This document shows positions 1 to 5,872 of a stretch of DNA of 7,222 nucleotides, piece by piece. The position numbers were made by a program, and so were the translations under genes. Under the pieces are notes generated by a model. It was not told where the DNA came from. It saw nothing but the letters and a program-made list of their open reading frames with translations, and searched no databases. This DNA comes from Erysipelotrichaceae bacterium (GTDB lineage: Bacteria > Bacillota_I > Bacilli_A > Erysipelotrichales > Erysipelotrichaceae), in contig JAILBD010000187.1 of NCBI GenBank assembly GCA_024681275.1, positions 1 to 7,222 of the forward strand, written 5' to 3'. Positions within the stretch are counted from its first letter, which is position 1. Each line of letters opens with the position of its first letter.

Positions 1-116
1 AGTTTTTGGATGCTTTTCGGTGTCGCACAGATCGCGACCAGTTCGATATCCAGTTCATGAATAAAATCAAGAAGCGTGTGGACGATCAGACCTGCACCGA
101 CGATCCCGAGCTTCAT
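1..116 (-). CDS. Gfo/Idh/MocA-family oxidoreductase, N-terminus only (cut by left edge)
   Basis: Reading the minus strand from the ATG at 116-114 gives an open frame of 38 codons to the window edge. It begins MKLGIVGAGLIVHTLLDF and continues with a second beta strand reading ELVAICATPKS. This is the start of a Rossmann fold: a hydrophobic strand, a glycine-rich GxGxxx loop (residues 7-12), a helix, then a strand where the adenosine ribose would be bound. The pattern is typical of the Gfo/Idh/MocA dehydrogenases, which oxidise or reduce hydroxyls of sugars, inositols or sugar acids with NAD(P). Its start codon lies one base after the stop of the preceding yjbQ-like gene, and GGGAGA inside the end of that gene can serve as its ribosome binding site, so the two are probably translationally coupled. 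The catalytic EKP region lies outside the window, so family assignment rests on the cofactor loop and context. Confidence 0.72.
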   Translation of the reverse strand, partial: MKLGIVGAGLIVHTLLDFIHELDIELVAICATPKSIQK

Positions 117-117
117 C

Positions 118-639
118 TTATTCTCCCATAACTACGACACGGCATCTTCTTTGTCTTTCATGAGTCCTGTCAAAATCGACAAAGTAGATATACCCGGTCT
201 TGCTTACGCCGAGCTTTCCGTCATCGACGACAAAAGTGGCAGAGTTGCCCAGGATCGTGGACTTCAGATGCGCATCGGCATTCCATAGTTCCTCTCTGGT
301 ACCGCTAGGCAGGAATTTGCGATAATCAGGCCATGATTCGACATCCTCAAGATGCTTCGTGCCTGGATAGTAATACTGTCCCCAGGCTGTCTGATCCGGA
401 ATGATCTTTGCCAGGACGTTGTCCAGATCCTGCTGCAGGAACTCTTTGCCATCCGGCATGAGATCGTGAACGAATTCTTCAAAGAAAACGGAACAGGTCG
501 TATGCGGAGACACGACATGGACGACGCCATCTTTGATCCCGCTTCTGGCGACGATCGCTTTGACTTCTTCAGTAATGTTGATGTAAGTCGGTGTGACACC
601 TTTTGATCTGATGTCAGTGATATCTTCTTTGTATACCAT
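118..639 (-). CDS. yjbQ: YjbQ/UPF0047 family protein, paralogue B
   Basis: The protein has 173 residues. I start it at the ATG at 639 rather than at an in-frame TTG at 657, because AAAGGA (649-654) sits 9 bases before that ATG and the resulting N-terminus (MVYKE) matches the upstream paralogue (MAVYKE). Family signatures are SPHTTC near residue 45, FFEEF at 52-56, the helix DGKEFLQQDLDN near 63-74, ADAHLKST at 121-128, KLGV..TGYIYFVDFD near 142-157 and a terminal RRCRVVVMGE. YjbQ proteins are small trimeric cytoplasmic enzymes, some with a weak thiamine-phosphate synthase activity; the physiological role is uncertain. It is longer than E. coli YjbQ (about 138 residues) because of a Tyr/Trp-rich insert around residues 84-116. 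It is about 70% identical (hand count) to its neighbour at 685-1209. The position in a sugar operon suggests a carbohydrate-related role, which is inference. Confidence 0.85.
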   Translation of the reverse strand: MVYKEDITDIRSKGVTPTYINITEEVKAIVARSGIKDGVVHVVSPHTTCSVFFEEFVHDLMPDGKEFLQQDLDNVLAKIIPDQTAWGQYYYPGTKHLEDVESWPDYRKFLPSGTREELWNADAHLKSTILGNSATFVVDDGKLGVSKTGYIYFVDFDRTHERQRRCRVVVMGE

Positions 640-648
640 TTCTATCTT

Positions 649-654
649 TCCTTT
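649..654 (-). promoter_or_regulatory. Ribosome binding site deciding the start of yjbQ paralogue B
   Basis: The minus strand reads AAAGGA here, 9 bases before the ATG at 639. It also lies inside the longer reading that starts at TTG 657, so that longer start would encode its own Shine-Dalgarno sequence and is unlikely. The site directly follows the T-run of the hairpin at 656-680. Confidence 0.6.
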
Positions 655-655
655 C

Positions 656-680
656 AAAAAAAGATGGCAAGGCCATCTTT
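656..680 (-). terminator. Intrinsic terminator or attenuator between the two yjbQ paralogues
   Basis: On the minus strand a perfect 9-bp stem (AAAGATGGC at 680-672 pairing with GCCATCTTT at 668-660) encloses a 3-base loop. It runs into seven consecutive T residues at 662-656, some shared with the stem. That is the layout of a Rho-independent terminator, though the stem is fairly AT-rich. It begins 4 bases after the stop codon of paralogue A and ends 2 bases before the Shine-Dalgarno of paralogue B. It probably reduces rather than abolishes downstream expression, because no promoter for paralogue B is evident. Confidence 0.65.
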
Positions 681-684
681 CAGT

Positions 685-1209
685 TTATTCACCAATGATG
701 ACGACCTTGCATCTCCTGGATCTGGAGCGGGTCCTGTCATAGTCGACGAAATAGACATATCCCGTCGTACCGACACCAAGCTTGCCGTTATCGACCTCAA
801 ACGTAGCGCTTGAGCCGATCAGAGTAGAACGCAGATGTGCATCGCAGTTCAGCAACGCTGTTCGGTCACCGCCCGGAAGATATTTCTCAGCATCAGGCCA
901 TGATTCGACATCTTCAAAGTGCTTGACACCCGGATAGTAGTAAGTCCCCCATCCGTTCTGTTCCGGAATGATCTTTTCCAGGCAGTTGTCGAGATCCTGC
1001 TGGAGGAATTCCTTCCCATCCGGCATCAGATCATGCGTGAATTCTTCAAAGAAGACAGCACAAGTTGTATGCGGCGAAATGACGCAGCAGATGCCATCCT
1101 TGATCCCGCTTCTGGCGATGATCTCGTTGACTTCTTTCGTAATGTTGATGTAAGTCGGTTTTTCGCCCTTAGACATCAAGCCTTCAATTTGTTCCTTATA
1201 AACAGCCAT
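685..1209 (-). CDS. yjbQ: YjbQ/UPF0047 family protein, paralogue A
   Basis: The protein has 174 residues. The ATG at 1209 is preceded 7 bases away by a strong ribosome site (GAGAGGGG). It shows the same blocks as the downstream copy: SPHTTC at 45-50, FFEEF at 53-57 followed by HD at 59-60, DGKEFLQQDLDN near 64-75, the Tyr-rich stretch YYYPGVKH near 90-97, DAHLRST at 123-129, TGYVYFVDYD near 149-158 and the C-terminal RRCKVVIIGE. His47, Glu55/56, Asp60 and His125 correspond to the conserved polar residues of the family's HT(S/T)-NEN-D and H-(I/L)-K/R-S motifs. The FEE in place of NEN and the roughly 35-residue insert set both copies apart from E. coli YjbQ. Differences between the copies cluster at the N-terminus, at residues 108-121 and in the basic RSRS/HERQ segment, while the putative active-site blocks are unchanged. 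It follows the class II aldolase gene by 21 bases and is clearly in its operon. Confidence 0.86.
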   Translation of the reverse strand: MAVYKEQIEGLMSKGEKPTYINITKEVNEIIARSGIKDGICCVISPHTTCAVFFEEFTHDLMPDGKEFLQQDLDNCLEKIIPEQNGWGTYYYPGVKHFEDVESWPDAEKYLPGGDRTALLNCDAHLRSTLIGSSATFEVDNGKLGVGTTGYVYFVDYDRTRSRSRRCKVVIIGE

Positions 1210-1230
1210 TCTTATCCCCTCTCTATCTGT

Positions 1231-1902
1231 TTATCTCAAATCATCCGGTAAAGCACCGGTATCCTGTCCGTAATATTTGAATACTCTGATCGCTCTGTCA
1301 ATCTGTTCCTGATCGAACATCGGCATCTTATCTTTATCGATCGACATCGCAATGTAGATCGTCTTGGCAGCTTCCTCAAGATAGACGACTGAATACAGTG
1401 CCTGCTTGAGTGAATTTCCGACACCGATGACACCGTGATGTTTTAAAACGACAGCCAATGAATCTCCAAGATTTTCAACAGCTTCGATGCCCATCTGTAT
1501 GCTTGCGGCAGAAGAATAAGGAGCGACCTTAACAGTACCTTGCGTCGCATTCGCCAATGTCGTAAGATTGCACGGGATCTCATCCATGACAAGACCCAGA
1601 CCAGTCGCATATGGCTGATGTGTGTGGATGACACAGTTGATGTCAGGTCTGTGCTTGAACACGTAGAGAAGAGCCAATGTATCGACAGAAGCCTTTCTGG
1701 TCCCTTCTATGATGTTTCCTTCAAGATCGACCACCAGCATATCCTCCGGAACCATATCCTCATAGATCATTCCGCTTGGCGTCACGATCACTTCTCCGGT
1801 CGGCATACGCAGAGATACGTTTCCACCGCTCAAAGCGATCAGACCGTATTTATCCATTCTGAGACATGCCTTCAAAACATCTGCTTTTTCTTTTTCAAAC
1901 AT
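1231..1902 (-). CDS. Class II aldolase/epimerase, AraD-FucA family
   Basis: The protein has 223 residues, close to FucA and AraD. The ATG at 1902 has AGAGAGGA 7 bases upstream. Enzymes of this fold use a zinc ion held by three histidines to cleave sugar phosphates (L-fuculose-1-phosphate, rhamnulose-1-phosphate) or to epimerise ribulose-5-phosphate by retro-aldol chemistry. Visible landmarks are the substrate loop SGGNVS (25-30), TPSGMIYE (41-48), ASVDT with Asp74 where FucA has catalytic Glu73 and AraD has Asp76, the zinc pair HTH (His93, His95) and LKHHGV with His156 as third ligand. The middle APYSS segment (127-131) resembles FucA, whereas Asp74 and the terminal KYYGQ (209-213) resemble AraD. 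It therefore may be an epimerase or an aldolase on an unidentified sugar phosphate. It lies 21 bases after the membrane protein gene and 21 before yjbQ A. Confidence 0.88.
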   Translation of the reverse strand: MFEKEKADVLKACLRMDKYGLIALSGGNVSLRMPTGEVIVTPSGMIYEDMVPEDMLVVDLEGNIIEGTRKASVDTLALLYVFKHRPDINCVIHTHQPYATGLGLVMDEIPCNLTTLANATQGTVKVAPYSSAASIQMGIEAVENLGDSLAVVLKHHGVIGVGNSLKQALYSVVYLEEAAKTIYIAMSIDKDKMPMFDQEQIDRAIRVFKYYGQDTGALPDDLR

Positions 1903-1923
1903 GATAGTATCCTCTCTAAGCGA

Positions 1924-2478
1924 TCACCTTTTGATCCTGTATTTCTTTTTCTTTGTATTGTCAGCCTGGCCGGAAGCTTTTTCTTCCTGGCGGCGTTTGA
2001 AATCCTCTTCATTCGATCTTCTGGCGATACTCTTCATCGTATTCGGATGAAGCTCGTATTCCTTGTCTCTGAGGAACATGTAAAGTTCATCCGTATCGTT
2101 GAAATACCGGCAGTTGATCCAGTAACGGCCCTGTTTCATGTCTGTCTTGTTGATCCTTAAAAAGATCTTGCGGGCCGTGACGAATTCTTTGACACGAAAA
2201 CTGTAGATATCTTTCCATAGGAAAGTGTGTGTCTTGCCGCATCCTTTGAATGTGATCGCGCGATCATCCACGATCACCTCCTGTGGATTTGCCAGAGAGA
2301 CATAAGTCTCCCAATAAGTATACAGACAGACGATAATGACCGGAATCAGCAGGAAATTCACATTCGTAAAAATGAGATAGCCTGTTGCCAGCAGACCTAA
2401 AACGCCGGCGTAAGCTCCGGTAAATTTGACTTTTCTAGTATATAAAGGTTCTCTGTAAATATATGTTTTTTGAGTCAT
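1924..2478 (-). CDS. Membrane protein with PH-like domain, function unknown
   Basis: The protein has 184 residues from the ATG at 2478; an in-frame TTG 21 bases earlier (2499) lies inside a terminator hairpin and is unlikely. Ribosome binding is weak: only AGG about 10 bases upstream. Two hydrophobic helices (about residues 20-37 and 41-58) form a hairpin in the membrane. They are followed by a soluble region of alternating strands, with VIVDDRAITFKG (68-79), LWKDIYSFRV (88-97), KIFLRI (104-109) and a helix ELYMFLRDK (131-139). This arrangement resembles bacterial PH-like (DUF/YcxB or YdbT type) membrane proteins. The C-terminus is highly charged and ends KKKKYRIKR. I do not recognise a specific family. 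It is 21 bases from the class II aldolase and starts just after the EIIC terminator, so it heads the second half of the operon. No enzymatic residues are evident. Confidence 0.75.
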   Translation of the reverse strand: MTQKTYIYREPLYTRKVKFTGAYAGVLGLLATGYLIFTNVNFLLIPVIIVCLYTYWETYVSLANPQEVIVDDRAITFKGCGKTHTFLWKDIYSFRVKEFVTARKIFLRINKTDMKQGRYWINCRYFNDTDELYMFLRDKEYELHPNTMKSIARRSNEEDFKRRQEEKASGQADNTKKKKYRIKR

Positions 2479-2496
2479 CAATGAATACCTAAAGAA

Positions 2497-2520
2497 CAAG
2501 GGGGAAGTACTTCCCCCTTG
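2497..2520 (-). terminator. Perfect 24-bp palindrome, probable terminator after EIIC
   Basis: Each half reads CAAGGGGGAAGT and its complement, so the whole is a perfect inverted repeat that would fold into a GC-rich stem with a tight loop. On the minus strand the hairpin is followed by TTCTTT, an interrupted T-tract, 20 bases past the EIIC stop codon. Nothing similar follows on the plus strand. It is most simply the terminator of the PTS block, likely leaky because the next gene starts 18 bases further on without a visible promoter. Confidence 0.62.
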
Positions 2521-2529
2521 TAAATGATC

Positions 2530-2548
2530 AAGCTTATGGATTAAGCTT
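2530..2548 (-). repeat. Inverted repeat overlapping the EIIC stop codon
   Basis: AAGCTTA (2530-2536) and TAAGCTT (2542-2548) form a perfect 7-bp stem with a 5-base loop. The EIIC stop codon (2543-2541) lies across the arm and loop. It stands immediately before the GC-rich hairpin at 2497-2520, giving two stem-loops in tandem at the end of the PTS block. It could stabilise the 3' end of the transcript; it is weak and may be chance. Confidence 0.4.
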
Positions 2549-3896
2549 CTTCAGAAGCGTTGATTTTCTTGATCCTGTTACGGTTGAAGATAGCTAAAGC
2601 AACAGCAATAGCACCAACAACAGCGATACCTACGATCGGGCTGATCTTGTTCATTCTGTAGATAGCCCAAGTCAGTGGGTTACCACCATCACAGATAGAA
2701 GAGATCTGAGTTCCGGCTGTGAAGTCGAACTTAGCCTGTTCAGCAGCGATAGTGATAGAAGGAGCCAGGTCAGTACCGATATAGAATGCAGCGATCAGAA
2801 CTGCGATACCGATAACGATAGCTCTGAAGCCATTGCCCTTAACAACTGGAGTGATCAGAACGAACATCCAAGGGATAACAGCAAGGTCAGCAAACGGCAT
2901 CATCTGGTTGCCTGGAAGGATAACAGCCAATACGACTGAGATCGGAACCAGTAACAGTGCAACAGACAGAGTCAATGGGTGACCAACACCAACAGCTGAG
3001 TCAAGACCGATATACATCTGTCCATGGCCAGAGAAGTGCTTCTCAATGAAGCCAGAAGCAGCATCAGATACAGGGATCAGACCTTCCATGAGCAATGCAG
3101 CCATCTTAGGGATCAGGACCAGACATGCGCCCATGTTGATAGCCAGAGTCAATACCTCATTGTAAGGTAAGCCTGCAGCGATACCGATCAGAAGACCGAT
3201 AACAGTACCGACAAGGATCGGCTCACCGAAGACACCGATCTTATCCTGTAATGATTCAAGGTCAAACGTGATCTTGTTGACACCAGGGATCTTGTCCAGG
3301 ACCCAGTTAAGAGCCATAGCGATAGGTGCATAAGCTGTTGAGAAGCCGTGAGGCAGAGAAACACCAGGCAGACCTAATGAATCTTCAACGTCCTTAGCAG
3401 TTAAGTCACCTAAGACCATGATGATCATCATGTTGAAGATCGCAGCCAAGAGACCGAATGGTACGGAATTCGTAGCGATAGCAACAAGAGATCCAGTGAA
3501 TGCGAAGTGCCAGTAGTCCCAGATATCAACGTCGATAGTCTGTGTCGTACCAGTCAGGATCATGACGATGTTGACTAAGAGACATACCGGGATGATATAA
3601 GAACCAACCTGAGTACCAAACGCAATAGCAGCAGCTGCTGGCCAGCCAACGTCGATGACGCTGAGAGAGAAACCGAATCTGTCACACATCGTAACGACTG
3701 CAGGTGCCAGATAGGTTCCCATCAGACCAGTAACAAGGTTCAGTCCGATAAAGCCGACACCGACTGTTAAACCAGCACGGATAGCCTTACCAACTCCTGT
3801 GCCCATAATGACGCCCATGATAGCAATGATGAAAGGCATGACTACTGTAGCGCCAAGAGAGTTCAGAGTACTGAAGAAATTAAGAATAAATTGCAT
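2541..3896 (-). CDS. PTS EIIC component, galactitol (Gat) family
   Basis: This is the 451-residue membrane channel of a phosphotransferase system, the usual length for GatC. It moves the sugar across the membrane while EIIB phosphorylates it. Many hydrophobic helices run through the protein. Family marks are VGVGFIGLNL (45-54), the GEPILVG loop (224-230), GLDSAVGVGHPLT (297-309) with the conserved GHP, and CDGGNP (402-407). The C-terminus is a short basic tail. A strong ribosome site (GGAGGGGGAG) lies just before the ATG at 3896. It follows EIIB by a 76-base spacer with a hairpin, and with the EIIA at 5953-6420 it completes an A-B-C set encoded as separate polypeptides. Gat-type EIIC proteins serve galactitol, and related forms serve other polyols and pentitols, so the substrate is not fixed by sequence alone. 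Confidence 0.93.
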   Translation of the reverse strand: MQFILNFFSTLNSLGATVVMPFIIAIMGVIMGTGVGKAIRAGLTVGVGFIGLNLVTGLMGTYLAPAVVTMCDRFGFSLSVIDVGWPAAAAIAFGTQVGSYIIPVCLLVNIVMILTGTTQTIDVDIWDYWHFAFTGSLVAIATNSVPFGLLAAIFNMMIIMVLGDLTAKDVEDSLGLPGVSLPHGFSTAYAPIAMALNWVLDKIPGVNKITFDLESLQDKIGVFGEPILVGTVIGLLIGIAAGLPYNEVLTLAINMGACLVLIPKMAALLMEGLIPVSDAASGFIEKHFSGHGQMYIGLDSAVGVGHPLTLSVALLLVPISVVLAVILPGNQMMPFADLAVIPWMFVLITPVVKGNGFRAIVIGIAVLIAAFYIGTDLAPSITIAAEQAKFDFTAGTQISSICDGGNPLTWAIYRMNKISPIVGIAVVGAIAVALAIFNRNRIKKINASEEA

Positions 3897-3924
3897 AAAT
3901 TCTCCCCCTCCGTTTTGAATTTAT

Positions 3925-3950
3925 CAATAACCATCATGCGATGGATATTG
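3925..3950 (-). repeat. Imperfect hairpin in the EIIB-EIIC spacer
   Basis: The arms CAATA plus CCATC (3925-3935, with one intervening A) and GATGG plus TATTG (3940-3950) pair over 10 of 11 positions, with an A-A mismatch and a 4-base loop. A 7-base direct repeat TATCAAT flanks it (3922-3928 and 3953-3959). No T-run follows on the minus strand, so it is not an intrinsic terminator. A role in mRNA processing, or in setting the EIIB to EIIC ratio, is possible. Confidence 0.45.
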
Positions 3951-3972
3951 CCTATCAATTTTTCAATGCAAA

Positions 3973-4263
3973 CTAATCTTCGGCAGTAAAGAAAGACTCG
4001 ATCTGATCATAGATCTCTTTTGTGCCTCTGTTCATAAGTAAGCCAGTAGCCACGATGATCGGGCAAGCGCACTTTGTCTTAAGAACAGTGGTAGAGATGA
4101 CTGCATCATGACCGTCAGACATCGTTGCGGCTTCAGAAGCACGGCACTGAGTGATGGAATATTTTCCCTTGTAACCACGCTTGTCGAGTTCTTCCTCGAT
4201 CTTTTTTCTGATATGGGTAGAAGTAACGATACCCGAACCGCAGCATAATACAAATTTTCTCAT
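3973..4263 (-). CDS. PTS EIIB component, galactitol (Gat) family
   Basis: The protein has 96 residues. I place the start at the ATG at 4263 because a perfect AAGGAGG lies 8 bases upstream and the protein then begins MRKFVLCCGSGIVTST, the canonical start of this family; a longer reading up to 4317 would overlap the preceding gene. EIIB accepts the phosphate from EIIA on a cysteine in a loop before the first helix and passes it to the incoming sugar. Cys8 in CGSGIVTST is the expected phosphorylation site; Cys7 beside it is unusual. SITQCRASE (36-44), HDAVISTT (52-59) and CPIIVATGLLMNRG (67-80) match the rest of the small Rossmann-like fold. Its ribosome site overlaps the stop of the preceding isomerase gene, which points to translational coupling. 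It pairs with the EIIC directly downstream. Confidence 0.92.
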   Translation of the reverse strand: MRKFVLCCGSGIVTSTHIRKKIEEELDKRGYKGKYSITQCRASEAATMSDGHDAVISTTVLKTKCACPIIVATGLLMNRGTKEIYDQIESFFTAED

Positions 4264-4271
4264 AATCAATT

Positions 4272-4278
4272 CCTCCTT
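4272..4278 (-). promoter_or_regulatory. Consensus ribosome binding site of EIIB, overlapping the upstream stop codon
   Basis: AAGGAGG on the minus strand, 8 bases before the EIIB ATG at 4263. It shares two bases with the stop codon of the isomerase gene (reading TAAGGAGG), so ribosomes finishing the isomerase are positioned to reinitiate. It decides the short EIIB start. Confidence 0.85.
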
Positions 4279-4975
4279 ATTTGTAAAAATCTGTTCTTGC
4301 TCTGTCAAGAGCAGCAATCATTTCCCTCAATGTAGCTTCAGGATCGGCAGCACATACGATACCGCTTGTACCGCCTGTTGCATCAGCCCCGGATGCGATT
4401 GCTTTATATACATCATCAGGTGTTGAGATACCAGCAGCCTGTAATGTCTTGGTTGTTGGTGAAACTGATTTGACAGCTTCATTGGTAGCCTTCATGTATG
4501 AAATGTCAGCAGATTTACCTGTACCGATCAGAGACTTAAGTTCACAGACCATGACATCCGGATGAAGCTGAGCGATCGCTTTGGCATCGGCGATATCGTC
4601 CGCGCAGACGACAGTCAGGATATCGAGCTCGTTCGCTCTGGCGATCGTATCTGTCAGATCGGATACAGTCTTAGGATTTTCGGCATGATTCAGGAATGTA
4701 GCTCTAACGCCCGCAGCTTTCAGAGCTTCCGGCAGGATATGACCCATTCCCTTGCCCGGCTTATATGCTTCCATGTTCTGGGCACAGACGACCAGATGCG
4801 GGAAGTCTTTCGCGATCCTGGCAAGATCGACAAGCGATCCGGTGAAGAGGATATCTACATCATACTTTACAGCCAGCTCTTCAGCGACTGCCGCAAGCTT
4901 ATACTCTTCTTCTCCGTAAGTATACAGTTTAGGGTTTACAACAAAGAAAGGACTTCTCAATTCATATTTTGCCAT
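4277..4975 (-). CDS. Triosephosphate isomerase-like protein, archaeal type
   Basis: The protein has 232 residues, shorter than the usual bacterial TpiA (about 250) and close to archaeal TPI. The catalytic set is complete: Asn14 and Lys16 in VVNPKLY, His97 in LNHAEN, and Glu145 in CELKSLIGTG, followed by the flexible loop GTGKSAD. AAGISTPDDV (180-189) and GGTSGI (201-206) match the archaeal phosphate-binding GAGIS and glycine loops. CAQNMEAYKPGKGMGHILPE (64-83) matches the AQH...GxxTG..LPE segment. The reaction would be interconversion of an aldose and a ketose phosphate, either glyceraldehyde-3-phosphate with dihydroxyacetone phosphate or a tetrulose phosphate, as shown for TPI-like enzymes in erythritol catabolism. 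It sits 34 bases after the aldolase and 13 before EIIB, so it most likely processes the aldolase product. GGAGG lies 12 bases before the ATG. It is probably not the housekeeping TpiA, which normally sits among glycolytic genes. Confidence 0.85.
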   Translation of the reverse strand: MAKYELRSPFFVVNPKLYTYGEEEYKLAAVAEELAVKYDVDILFTGSLVDLARIAKDFPHLVVCAQNMEAYKPGKGMGHILPEALKAAGVRATFLNHAENPKTVSDLTDTIARANELDILTVVCADDIADAKAIAQLHPDVMVCELKSLIGTGKSADISYMKATNEAVKSVSPTTKTLQAAGISTPDDVYKAIASGADATGGTSGIVCAADPEATLREMIAALDRARTDFYK

Positions 4976-5009
4976 TAAATCTTTTTTCCTCCGAGATATT
5001 GAATGACTT

Positions 5010-5861
5010 TTATTCTGATTTGCCGGTATGGAAGAGCTTGAAATAATATTTCAGCTTTTCTTTGATACCTGCATTGGCATCTCTGATCAGTTTATACCAG
5101 TTGCTGTACTCCTCTCCTCTGATAGCATCCAGAGCAGCGACTGTGAAATCAGTGAAAACATTGATCTTGGAAATACCCTCCGTAGCGCATCTTTCCAGAT
5201 TGTCATCACCGGATCCGGAACCGCCATGCAGAACCAGCGGGACCGGAAGTGCTTCACGAAGTTCATGCAGCCTTTCAAAGTCGATGACAGGAGTGCCTTT
5301 ATAGAGGCCGTGTGATGTGCCGATCGAAACAGCGAGTGAATCGACACCTGTCTCTTCAACAAACTGTTTTGCCATTTCGACTTCGGTATAGATGTTCTTG
5401 TCATCGTGCAAAGCTTCCTTGTTTTCGGAAGTGATGACATCACCTGAACCGACATGGCCGAGTTCAGCCTCTACGACGACCCCTCTTGCATGCGCATACT
5501 CGCATACTTCCTTGGTCCGTGCGACGTTGACTTCATAAGGCTGAGAAGACGCATCGATCATGACAGAAGTATAGCCCATGTCAACGGCTTTCTTGACAGT
5601 CTCGACATCAAGACCGTGGTCAAGATGGATGGCGACCTGAACTTTAGCCTTCTCACCATAATACTTGGCGATCGTATAAGCCTCTTCGACAGAAAGCATT
5701 TCGGAATGTGCCTGCGCAAAACTCAGGATGACAGGAACGCCGAGCTCTTCAGCCGTTTCAACATAGGTGCGGCAGGAATTGGAATCCCAGTAATCGGGTG
5801 CAACGATGGCATAGCCTTCTTTGCGGGATTTCGCAAACATTTCTTTAGTCGTTACTAACAT
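5010..5861 (-). CDS. Class II fructose/tagatose-bisphosphate aldolase family protein
   Basis: The protein has 283 residues, the normal length for GatY/KbaY/FbaA-type zinc aldolases, which split ketose bisphosphates (or related phosphates) into dihydroxyacetone phosphate and an aldehyde. Seen in order: AIHLDHG with catalytic Asp81 and zinc ligand His82; VMIDASSQPYE (100-110); VEAELGHVGSGD (130-141); GTSHGLYKG with zinc ligand His184; VLHGGSGSGDD with zinc ligand His212 and the phosphate loop; and KINVFTDF (232-239). Most members read AFNVNN near residue 22, but this one reads APDYWDSNS (21-29), so the substrate end of the pocket may differ. The ATG at 5861 follows GGGGAGAG closely. It is the first gene after a strong promoter with a cre box. 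No gene for a bisphosphate-forming kinase is visible, so an actual FBP or TBP substrate is not assured. Confidence 0.88.
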   Translation of the reverse strand: MLVTTKEMFAKSRKEGYAIVAPDYWDSNSCRTYVETAEELGVPVILSFAQAHSEMLSVEEAYTIAKYYGEKAKVQVAIHLDHGLDVETVKKAVDMGYTSVMIDASSQPYEVNVARTKEVCEYAHARGVVVEAELGHVGSGDVITSENKEALHDDKNIYTEVEMAKQFVEETGVDSLAVSIGTSHGLYKGTPVIDFERLHELREALPVPLVLHGGSGSGDDNLERCATEGISKINVFTDFTVAALDAIRGEEYSNWYKLIRDANAGIKEKLKYYFKLFHTGKSE

Positions 5862-5872
5862 TTTCTCTCCCC

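Noticed and set aside
1540..2160. Plus-strand open frame of 206 codons
   Set aside because: It lies antisense across the class II aldolase and the membrane protein genes, which have family motifs or good spacing; its product has no recognisable fold and it lacks a ribosome site.
2497..2520. Palindrome as an insertion-element end or attachment site
   Set aside because: No transposase, recombinase or duplicated flank is present, and its place 20 bases after a stop codon fits a terminator.
4264..4317. Longer EIIB start at 4317
   Set aside because: It would overlap the TPI-like gene by about 40 bases, and the perfect AAGGAGG and family N-terminus both point to the ATG at 4263.
4562..4978. Plus-strand open frame of 138 codons
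   Set aside because: Antisense to the TPI-like gene, whose catalytic residues are intact; the translation shows no family pattern.
5028..5858. Plus-strand open frames opposite the aldolase gene
   Set aside because: They are shadows of a strongly conserved zinc aldolase on the other strand, with no motifs of their own.
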